Positions 34,870 to 46,800 of a stretch of 64,000 bases of DNA are shown one piece after another. The stretch lies in NCBI GenBank assembly GCA_947462335.1, contig OX381714.1:37607360-37671359 (forward strand). Direction: 5' to 3'. The translations under genes were made by a program, and so were the position numbers. This DNA is from Harmothoe impar (taxonomy: Eukaryota; Annelida; Polychaeta; Phyllodocida; Polynoidae). Positions within the stretch are counted from its first letter, which is position 1. Each line of letters starts with the position of its first letter. The notes below the pieces were generated by a model, which worked only from the letters and a program-made list of their open reading frames with translations, was not told the origin of the DNA and made no database searches.

Positions 34870-37800
34870 GTGGGTCCCGTTATATAGATGTGCCCCATGC
34901 CCTGGTCCAACTCCAGGCCCTGGTGTACCTCAACCTCAGGTGGGTCCCGTTATATAGATGTGCCCCATGCCCTGGTCCAACTCCAGGCCCTGGTGTACCT
35001 CAACCTCAGGTGGGTCCCGTTATATAGATGTGCCCCATGCCCTGGTCCAACTCCAGGCCCTGGTACACCTCAACCTCAGGTGGGTCCCGTTATATAGATG
35101 TGCCCCACGCCCTGGTCCAACCCCTCAACCTCAGGTGGGTCCCGTTATATAGATGTGCCACACGCCCTGGTCCAACTCCAGGCCCTGGTGTACCTCAACC
35201 TCAGGTGGGTCCCGTTATATAGATGTGCCACACGCCCTGGTCCAACTCCAGGCCCTGGTGTACCTCAACCTCAGGTGGGTCCCGTTATATAGATGTGCCA
35301 CACGCCCTGGTCCAACTCCAGGCCCTGGTACACCTCAACCTCAGGTGGGTCCCGTTATATAGATGTGCCACACGCCCTGGTCCAACTCCAGGCCCTGGTA
35401 CACCTCAACCTCAGGTGGGTCCCGTTATATAGATGTGCCACACGCCTGGTCCAACTCCAGGCCCTGGTACCTCAACCTCAGGTAGGTTCCGTTATAGAGA
35501 TGTACCAGGTCCAACTCCAGGCCCTGGTGCACCTCAACTTCAGGTACCCGTTTTATGTCCTGTAAAATCCTGCAAATAACACACGGTTAATACGCAAATC
35601 AGGCCCCTAGTGCTGGTTGTATGGTTCTCCCATGGTATGGGTGCGGGTTTATACATGTATAAGGGTTTTTAGAAATATCTAGCAAATACATATATCAGCA
35701 CTAAATTTGTCAAAATCAGAACTCAGGTGCGGGTCATAGGGTTTTCTCAAAATCCAGGTCTCTTAATGCGCTGGAATTTACTGTACCCGTCAAGATTTCA
35801 TAGTGAACTTGTTCCATGTTTGTCAAGTTGATTGCCTTTATAGTATTTCCCATGTTCTATATTTGGTATATGACAAAACGTTCTAAGGGAGTGCTCATTT
35901 TTTAACAACAGGGGGGGGGGGTGGTGGATTTGGGGGGGGGGGGTAAAAAATTTGGACCCCTTGACCGGGGGGGGGGTAAAAAATTTAGACCCCTCTTGGG
36001 GGGGGGGTGAAAAAAATTCAACCTGTTTTGAGGGGGAAAGCCCGCGCGTTACTATGCTACAAAGGGGCGCGAACGCGCGCGATTTTCGGCCCTGCCGGGG
36101 GGGGGGGGGGTAAAAAATTTCGACCCCTCTAGCGGGGGGGGGTGAAAAAATGTTGCGCGCTCCGCGCGAAATCTCACCACCCCCCCCTGTTGTTAAAAAA
36201 TGAGCACTCCCTAACCAAGAAGAAAAACATATGGTACGGGGAGCACCCGAATATCATACTGTGTGTCCTTTAGTATACAAACTGCACCATGCCCGTATTT
36301 GGGACAACGATAGTCACATCCTTGTATAGGCACTTATTTTAAGCATTACATGACCAATGCTATATTGTAATGTCACGAATCTAAAATATAGAGGCATGAA
36401 AGTTGCTTATCTCATCAAACGTTTATCACTGAGACATGCCATTTGTAATGAAATAAAATAAATCAATAAGCATTAACGTACATACTGCCGGTAGTGCAAT
36501 ATTTATGAATGCAATAGGTTAGCCCGGTGGGTTATCACAAGCATCTGAGTCTCCACCCTGTCGGCGTCCCAGAGCACAGTCGCCACCTAGTAGAAGTAAA
36601 GGGAACTAGCTCACCCGGACTGAACCTTTAACGCATCTCAAAATTGCCCATGTTTGATCAATATTAATGTAACATTCATTTATACAATTTAAAAAGTGTG
36701 TGTAATGTCATACTTTTAGCGTTAACCCTTTAAGAGCCGCGTAGTGCTTTAATGAACTATTCCCTTAGTCGTCAAGATGCATTAACAGCAGCCCTTGGCG
36801 AGTGACTCGCCAGTTATACCTTCATTTATAATGCCGACCCTTTGGGAGTGCAGCAACCCCGTATGGTCGGCATGATGCTTAAGTATGCCAGGGCTGCATT
36901 CATGCATCATGACGATAAAGGACATAATGCATTAAAAAATTAAGCATTATAGTTACCAGTAATAAAGGAGTTGTATATTGTGTGTTACAGCCGTAACCAG
37001 CTGACGACGTTACCACCCTTCCTGTCCGAGTTACCCGGACTAGAGGTGCTACATGCCGCCAACAACAAACTCGTCTCCCTGCCTGAGGAGATCGGCAAAC
37101 TAGAGCGACTCATGGACCTGGTGAGCAACTCACTGTATTGAATATATTTAAAAGAATGTTCATAGGATGAACTGTAGTGAAAATTACATGTTAAGTGTAT
37201 GCATTGAGATCGTTGGATCAAAATAAATTATGTTAAAATATGATTTAATTATTCTCAATATTGATGTCGGTCATTCAGTTAAAATCTTTAAATGGGAAAT
37301 ACGAGATAAACATGTGTTCTCGTCGTATTGTAGATGCCGATCAGTTAACCCTTTAAATCTATAATCGTCGTGTTGCCCTTTCAGGACGTGAGCTGTAACG
37401 ATATCACCCAACTACCCACACAAATGGGCGACTTAGAATCTTTACGGTCGTTAAACGTGCGGCGAAACCTCCTAGTAGAACTCCCTGTAGGTAAGCATCT
37501 GTACAACATGTAGCGTATATGGCCTTCTTTTCTGTGGTACTATGTGTATTTAAACATTTTTGTTGTAGATAGAAATTGAACCATTAAACGCTTTATACTT
37601 TGAAATTCAGAGATATTATAAGGTTGTGCTGCGGAAGGTGTGTTGAAGTTGTAGGGAAATCCTTAATAAGTCTTGAAGTTGTAAGTTGAAACTGATGAAG
37701 ATTTCCTGCTAATAAATTGTAATATTCTTCTTGTTTCCTTTATTGCAGATATTAGTAAATTACAATTAACAAAGTTAGACTTTTCTGGTAATCGAATATC

Positions 37801-40800
37801 TCACATTCCCTGTGAGTATCGACAAATCAGTTCACTACAAGAATTCAACGTCGACCAAAACCCTCTAGTCTGTCCACCTGCTAATGTGAGTACTTGAAAA
37901 TATTATTATGCCTTATGATTTTATGATAGAGTTAACAGAAAATTCTCTACACATATTGCCTGCAATCAATGCTAATTGCTTCACTTCAGATGTAAACCAA
38001 CAAACTAAAGCAAGCCCGATACTTTGACAATGTACAGCCTGAAGGCTGAATATTATATATAATATATAATATAAAGGTAGTGGTAACTGAACGTCACGTC
38101 CCATTTACTCTTTCGCCATTAATTAAGAATTAATATGAGTGAATTTCAGATTCACATTTTGGACCTACCGGTGGTGACAGTTTTGCAACCAATGAAAGTA
38201 ATACGATTTTGTATTTACAGATATGTACCAAAGGTTTAGTTCACATAATGAAGTTTCTGCACACGGCGGCGGCGCGAGAAGACCGGCGGCGGGGAGTCAT
38301 CATGTCAGATGTAGAACTACGGCGACATCCACGCAAAGCGGGCCTTGGCCAACCGTGAGTAATAGAATATTCTTTAAAATTTAAAAGTTTGGTTTTATGT
38401 TAAGAAGAAAATTACATGTTTCTTCAAGTATATTATTCTTTCATGTTAAGAAAAATGCCTGTATGATTTATTTTTCTCAGAAATTCCGAAGAATACCGGT
38501 ATCTGGACTCTCCAAACGAACGGCGAAAAAGACATACGGTTGACTCGGGTTACAGTACAACAGACAGTAATGAGAAGTCGCGGTGGTCACCGTCAGAGGT
38601 CAGTACTACTCATATATATCATATGAAAGCTGTACACCAAAATGTTGAAGACACAAATTAAGTTATAAGAATTGATTTAGATATTTACATGGATAGCATA
38701 AAATTATGTTATACAATGTCGTTCACTTGTAAGTGAACGAGCGATTGATACAAGTTAAATGGTTGAAAGTTGAGCACCATTTGTACGCTGTGTAATTACA
38801 GTGCCCTGTTGCTGTTTAGAAAATAGAGATCAAAATGGGAACACTCCTAAAAACATGAGCACTAATATGATATTCTTTTGGCCAGACCCCAAAAAAAAGA
38901 AAGTTGTTCAATAGATTTCACAGACCTAATTTTCGGAAATGGAATTTTTCTAATTGTAGATGGATTTAGCTTGCCTCAGTTTTGGAAAAGTAGAGATCTT
39001 TTTCTTTTATTACTGCTTTCTTCTATTAATTCCCCCAGGTAACTAATTTATGTTTAATGTCCAAGGTTCATTAAGAACTTTTGTCAAAGGCCTGGTAAAA
39101 AAGGAAAAGCAAAAGAAGTCGCGGGATTAAAAAAAAGAAATCCTTGAAAAAAAAACATTTTCTCAAAAGTGAAATCCATTGACCAACTTTATGTTTTGGT
39201 GTGGCCTTGCGGTGTTGGGTTTAGAATTTACTATGTTACTAGGACTTTTAAGTCTCAATAAGCATAAGAGTTTAAGTTGGGGTGGGAAGAGGACCAAAGT
39301 TGACCCATTTGTGCTTTGTTATTGTGCTGCCCTGGCCGGTGCCGTGCGGACATTAGTTTGACCTCATCGGTCTGAATGCCTTACGTTATACCCTCCAGCG
39401 GCTGGGTAGTGCTTCTCTACTCAGCGTAAGTCCCGATGTTATACGCGACTGAGTCAAGTGTGTACGGCACACACTGCGTGGTGGCAGTGTCATGCCAATT
39501 CACAGTGTCAGAATCAGTTTGTTCTCTTTGGTTCTGTGGTGCCAGCCTTCTTTGAGCTTAAGGATTTCCTGTGTTTTATTTTCTTGTCACAGAAAAAATA
39601 TTAAGAGATAGCTGAATTTATACCGGTAGATTAATTCAGTTTTTTATAATATTATGCACAAGAGAAGAATTACAAAATGTCTTCTATTTATGGTAAACTG
39701 TATGAGGACTTGTACATTTGAATTAGCTCGCAACTATTTAAAAGGCAGTACTTTCGGTGACCTGATGCACCAGCATCCTCTTTTCCCGCTAAAGCCAGAC
39801 AAAATCTTCCTTAATATTCCTGCCTTATGCCCAAACTCCCTCACTATTTGCCCGTGGAAAGGTGCTTTAATAATGTGCATAAAGAATACCTGAGGGTTGT
39901 AAAATGTTTGTAATTAGGGAAAGTTGACTATGAATTGCTCCAGAGATTAGTGGGGCCCAAAATATAGAGTAGGCCAAAGAATAGAAAATCAGATATGTAT
40001 CTGAACCAGTTCCTTTACATATTATATTTTGTCTAGTTTCGTATAAATTAAGAGACATTCCTTTGACCATACAAGGATGCATTTATTATGTTCACAAATT
40101 AGTGATTGATTCACACTAAGTAGAATATTCACAATTTAAGTCGCTTCCATATTTATATTGCTCTGTCATTTGCGCTTCTTCCCGCGATGTCATTGACAAA
40201 ATGACATTCTGATAGAGTAGTGTTGTGCTTGGTTGGCTGTAGTTAAAAAAAAAGTCTCTTCCTGAAGTTTAAAGTTGAATATTCACTGTGGTCTTCAGTT
40301 CCTGCTTTACTATCGAATGCAAACATTGCATTTATGTTTCCAAATGCCTTTCTCTGTTGTTTCAGTATCATATATCAAAAGCTTCTTATCAATAGATAAC
40401 ACTTTATTTATTTATGCTCCTTTTAAAAATACCTAATGGATTTTATAATGTTGCACATGTAGCTTATTCACGAACCATTGCCGGATGAGGAAGGGAAAAT
40501 CCTAAAACTAGTATATTGTTAGATGTTGTATTAGTAAAAATGGTATTTACGTGTTACTTTAGAAACTTAAGATTTTGTAAGAACAAGGTAAGGCCTACAA
40601 ACGTAGGTTGGAATATTCAAACTGCATTATGACAGAAGTGAAACGCTTTCTGCCGACCGGGTCAGTATGGATGTTGGACGAGAAGAGGGATGAGTGCATG
40701 GTCATTTGTTGAAAAAAAAATTCAAATACATAGTAAATTTATAAAGTCTCAATAGAAAGATTAGAAACTAAACAATCACATGATGACTTTTTTCACAGGT

Positions 40801-43800
40801 GACCAGTGACTTGGATGAGGCAAATGTGTTGGCTATGAAGGCGGCGGAGGTGGTGAAGGAGCAGAGACAGGAGCGTGAGGCACACTTTAAGCGGCGCGTT
40901 GGCGAGACACCAGGCGGTGCAGTAACGGGTGGCTCCCCCTCCCCGTCCCCGTCCCCACAAGCTACACCTTACTCCACACCTTCTGCCACACCCTCCTCCC
41001 AACCCACACCCTCTGTGTTGTCACCCCCTACCGCTGCCACATCACCACTGGTACTTCCCGGCAGTACCCCCGATCGTTCACCCCTCGGTACGCCCAGTCC
41101 TGCCACGCCCTCGCCCCACCATAACCCGCATCACGCCTACCACCCCCACCTTCACCACCTCGAGTCGTCCCCCTCCGCCGCCTCATCATCAGCCAACAGT
41201 AGCATCGACCAGTCGCCTGCTCAGTCGCCACTCGTGACGTCATCGACACCACCCACCTTACGGACTTCATCACATTCATCAGAGCAGATGACGCCGACAC
41301 CTCCGGGCGACGGCTTCGTATCAGAGGTGGACCTCGTAGATGAGTTCACGCGGGTCAGTTACTGCCCCACAGGGTCACCCACCACCGCAGTTGGTGTTGT
41401 CATGGCGACGGGTCTGCCCACAACAGATGGCGCCACCGCATGGAGTGCTGCTGCCTGCACACCGCCACCGGTAGTGATAGTTGTAGATACTAGCGTTCCC
41501 AGTGGACACCGCAATGTCACCATATTTCTTACTGATAATCTAGATCAAAAAGGCTCTTTTATTGTAGCATTCATGCACCTCCAGTTTGAAGTAATTCATA
41601 TTCAGTTATTTAGGATAACAGAAGATATTAAGACATGGTATTTTGAATATTAATGTCACTTTCAATTCATTTAATTCGATTTTCTTATTAGTTTGGCTGG
41701 GCTAGGGTAGTTAATATCTCTATAACATGTATGGAAATTTACTATAGAAACATGCTTTCTTGCAAAAGATATTGACTATGTGTGTATCTGAACAACAGAG
41801 CTAGATAGATAACCAGTCTACTCCAAACCTAGGACTGGTTGCTTTACTAAATAGAGAGTGGAGGTGCAGATAAGTATAGACTATACATATACAGGTTCTG
41901 ACACTTTGCAACCTCACAATGACATTGCTGTGTATCAACTTGGGTTCCTGCTTCCCACCACCAGACCCGACCGAGAAGAAAAGAAAGGAAACCCCCAAAA
42001 AAAATTTACGTAAAAAACAACAAATTTGAAAAGGCCTATCCTCAATACAGCCTTATAGTATATTGTAACCTTTCAATTTAGGAATTTTTCTTTTTCTGAA
42101 TTTGATCAGCGGTTATTCTCTCATGGAGAAATTATACGGGTCTTGTGGTGGATAGGAGTGATACCATTAAGCTCATCCGGCGTTTACGTTAGGCCTGTAC
42201 AGGACCGTCTTGTAAGAATCGACAAATCTATGTATAAGAGGAAATCGCTCTTATCTTTTGTACTCAAAACATGTAGATGTAGCAAGAATTTTGGAGCATA
42301 TATCTGAAGCATGGCCAACCACATGTCCACAACAACTGCAGCAAACATAACAGATACATTAAAACACTGCATGAGTATAAAACATGATAAGATGTAAATA
42401 ATTTTGACATTGTCGTTATACTGGTGTTGTATCGATGTCGTGATGTTACTTATCGGAGTACCTCCGATTGCTGGTGTGTGCCCACATGAGTTCCAAGTGG
42501 AGTTCTATGTGGTGCAAGCACTCTCAGCCAACATCTTATCCTCTCACTTAAGAATTTATAATATATCAACATTTTCAGAAATTATTTGTTCTTTCCCATA
42601 ACAAACACAGTGGGGTGCGAGAACTACAAATACTACAAAATTTGTCCTGATAAATACATAAGTGATGTTAAAATATATATGTATTCAGTTTAGATACCTA
42701 CTGGTTCTACAATAATACCAGAATTATCCATCTGATTATTTCAACATCTTCAAAAATGAAAAATACATTCTGAATCAAAAATAGTATTTCGTACAACACA
42801 GTTGAACCATGAAAAAATTGCATTCATCTACTCTTGAAACCAAGCGATGCGAAAGTTATACAGTGTGAATCAACAAATTTGCAAGAAACAAAGAAATATG
42901 AGACTTTATCAAGTACTTTGCAAATTTTGTCTGGATAAATATGACGCATGACTGGTGCATTCCGGCTGCATGGTCTGTAAATCGCCGGATGGCTTGTGGC
43001 GATGGCTCTTTCCCTATTCAGTACCTAGTGGCATTTGTGATGGCATAACTTAAGGCCTTCTGTGTTTTGTCTCCAGTTATGTGTTCTTTATTAAAGTAGC
43101 TGGTAACTTAACTCTTCTTTTTTTTTTATCTCTTATTAGTCTTTAACTCAGGTGTAGGAGTAGTGCGTGGTAGATTTGTAGAATTATTTATCATCAAGTG
43201 TGTGTTTTCTTTATGTTTGACATTAACGTACAGTCATCGCTTCTCGTGTATTTCCTTCTTTTCATTCCAATCCATCTTTTTATTTGACTAATGTTAGAAC
43301 TGATAACATTAAAATTAAGGCGACTTACAAAAATATGAACAAAAGTATGTCTAAAATGCTTATTTTTGTGTGATACTACCAAAAATAAAGATAAATTAAT
43401 TTGTATACTCAAGAACCATATTGTATAGAATATAGTAGATAATAGTAGAGTTGTTTTGCATGAAAAGTGTTAACTGTTACATATTAAAGTTTCACTGGTT
43501 TTCGTGCTCACTGACCTTGTTGCTGCAATCGCTCAGCGGTCACCTAAATGTCTCTTCTATCAGTGATGATAGACTCTACACTCAGATGTCTAGCTTAGTC
43601 TACATATTGTATCGTGAGAACACAGAAGACATGTGGCTACACAACGCTTCACAAAAAGCAAAAAGAAGGCACTGGCATCTATATAAAAACTTTCACATAT
43701 TATGAAAGCCAAGTGACAAATCATGGTTATAATACAAGTATTTGATGTATGATATTGGCTTATTATACTAAATAAGCTTGTTTTCTGTACAGGAGCTTCA

Positions 43801-46800
43801 CAGACAGAAGTCAGAGTATGAGGCACGCAAACAGAAGGCAGCTCGTCTACGTCGCGAACAAGAACATGAAGAAGAAAGGGAACGGGAGGAGCGGAGAAGG
43901 GCAGCGTTAAGGCTACAAGAGAGTCAGAAGAAACTCATGGAGGACTCACGAAGAACACCTGTCGACACGTAAGTACTTAACTGACCACGATTTTACAGAC
44001 CTACAAGCATCTGAAAAGTAGCACCTCCAAGCAGAGATGGAGCCATAGTGGGCATTTATAGTAGTCATAAAGTTGGAAAAACATAAGGGAATTTGGCTTA
44101 TTTAAAATATGCGGTTTAAAAATTGGTTCCTTCGATTCACCATTCGCGCTGATGAGAAATGCCCCATTACTGCTTTGAGGTGTAATCTGTGCTGATGTGC
44201 AATTGACGGGGTAGGGAATATTAATAAAAGTGGTATCTTACATAGGGGTTCTATAATACAGGTGGCCTTGGTTTCAATTGGCAATTAGTTTGTGACCGCA
44301 TGACCAAAGTGTGCCCAGTTGTTTCGTTGTGTTATGGAATTATCCTCAACAAATGCAAACATGCTTATGACTAAGTGCAATGCCATTGGTGCAATGCTTA
44401 AATTATTTTGACCAAACATGATATGTGTGGAATCAGTTGGTGATGTGTAAAAATAACTAAATTGAATTCAAGCTTTTCAGCCTTATTACATTTTCTATGG
44501 AAGGTATACACAACTAGTTTTAATGTGATTGTTAAAGTATATAATTTTCTCTCCTTTACTGTGTCTAAACAGTGGGGAAGTGACTGAGGGTGGCTGTCAG
44601 GTTTTCTGACATACACTTGGGGTGTTGGGGTATGTCGTAACCTCGTTTATTATGTATCGCTTAACTAACCGCTAAGGGAATTACTAATGATATGTCACAG
44701 ATGGAGTCATTTGTGGTCTATACTGCTCTTCCATGTTCTGAATGGGTTATACATTTAAGGTGTATAATGTTCAAGGGTGAATCAGGAGATTGTTTTCATA
44801 AGTATTGATAAAAATAAGGTTAATTGATATCAAACAACATGGGTTTGCTCTAGAAATAAGATCAATTGTAATATCAAGGGGAGAGAAAAAAGGATAAAAT
44901 AGGTTTTAATGAGGTTCGAAAATTAAAATAGAAAGCAAATAGTATAGTTAGATATAGTGTAACCTTCCCTCCCTTTGAATGCACTACTTTTGAAAACTTC
45001 ATAATGTACAATATTTTCACCATTGATGTGTGGAGCCATCACCCGAATGTCCACATACGGCATGACAATATAATATATATGATATAAGGCGGCAGTACAG
45101 CAAGGCATGCTATATTAAATTAGCTGAAAGATGAAAATCGGCATGTCGCGACTCTTAGACACACACCGTGTAACACTCAACCCTTGAGGTCAACAAATGT
45201 ATGTCCTCCATGTTCACAAAATTAAATGATCAATCTAGAAATAATCCTAGTACTTATTTGGAAAATCATGAACATGTTTGGTACTTTTGTTCATTTCTGA
45301 AAGGCTGTTCAGCCAACAGTAGATGCATGGTTTGATGAGATGTACTTTTTCATATGATGCGAAAAATTACCCTGGCAAAAAAATCAAGAGTATGCGAATA
45401 AACACACAAGAAAAAACAACAAAATTACCTCACTTTAACATGACTTATTTATTCATTATAGTCATCATATCGTCAAAATTTGTGAATGTGCATGGCGAAA
45501 AAAGCATGCACGTGTCGTATCGTACACTTACCCAGTATGTTGAGTTTTGTGTTGAAGGTAATCAAAACATTCTAAGACCATTTGCACAGTGACTTTTTCT
45601 TAACATTATATATAATCTAGTAAGTAAAAAAAAAACATATCTATCACATTGACATATCTATTACAATTTTGATTATCAAAAACATAGTTCTTTAGGGCAG
45701 CCCATGAATGTTTTGAATTATCACTCCACCTTCAAGTCGTAGTGTCGATTTAAAAAACTAACCCTATGTCGGCCAGACTTGCATATTGCCGAAGCATCAC
45801 GTCACCCAAATCTGCAATTTTCGCTCGCATTTCACTGGCGACACGAGATGACGGTAATCTCGGCATATGCAAGTCAGGCTTTGTATACATGCATGTGGCT
45901 GTGTCTCACGACCTTGGGCCAATTTTGTCTCTGACCGGGTGCCAGCTCTGACCGGGTGCCAGCTCTGACTGGATGCCAGCTCTGACCGGCCTTAATAAAA
46001 ACGGCTTATTTAGGTCAGATGTAGATATTATTTGGCTGAAAAGGTTAATGGATGTATAACTCTTTAAACTAGTAATTAGTTGCCCATTCTTATCATCATC
46101 TGCCCTAAATAACCCGTTTTTGTCCTGGCCGGTCAGAGCTGGCACCCGGTCAGAGCTGGCACCCGGTCAGAGACGAAAACATTGGCCCAAGGTCGTGAGA
46201 CACAGCCAAGTACATTAACCCTCGAGTCTCTTGTAGCCCGGCTGTGATCGGAGACACTTGCCTCCTCCTAGTAATGTTATACATGCTGTCTCCGCTTTGC
46301 TTCCCGCCTCAGGACACTCATGCGGCCCCGACGTCTGACTGTAGATAACTGCTACAGGTACAGCCAAACACAGTAGCTGTTGTATCTTGTGCTTTCCTCC
46401 TTACTAGCCAATCACTGTCCTCAAAGTGTAGTGGGTTTTTTTTAAATTTTGAATTGCCTCTTTGTTTCTGCTGTCCATTCATGTTGTACACCTATCTGTG
46501 GTCCTAGACTTGTGTCTCTTTAGGGGATATCTTTCTGGGCTGTTTTCTCATCATGGACTACTTTTGGAGCAGAGCATATTTTGAACTGCTTAAACATATT
46601 TTAATATAGTGTCTTCTGAACAAGAACTTTATCTTCTTTCATCTCTCTTTTTTTATCAAACAAATTGAAATGCACACAATGCATTGAAGCCAAGAATTGA
46701 ATAACAGCTTCTGACAGCAGACACTAAATTCCCAAAGATTAGTAAGTTACTTAAAAAGAAAGATTCGGACATATAATTAATTACGGTCATAAGTATGCAT

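Larger units (their letters stand above)
43969..46312. other. LRCH intron with two inverted-repeat elements
   Basis: Apart from the inverted repeats at 45776-45875 and 45896-46208, nothing is recognised. The acceptor region TTGCTTCCCGCCTCAG precedes the 46313 exon. Confidence 0.55.

Noticed and set aside
34710..35565. Overlapping frames of 64-105 codons starting MCPMPWSNSRP
   Set aside because: Artefacts of the 70-bp exon/donor repeat; they are periodic and contain the duplicated intron sequence.
36530..36545. GRNG-type hairpin TAGCCCGGTGGGTTA outside the LINE
   Set aside because: A single imperfect match, likely chance; the surrounding sequence is not related to the LINE UTRs.
37346..37360. 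Another TTAA-type MITE end (GTTAACCCTTTAAA) just before exon C
   Set aside because: Only about 14 bp match and no second end, so it may be chance.
41354..41653. Extension of LRCH exon G to the end of its open frame
   Set aside because: A good donor CGG|GTCAGT with matching phase occurs at 41354, composition turns non-coding after it, and the next exon (43793) fits phase 0.
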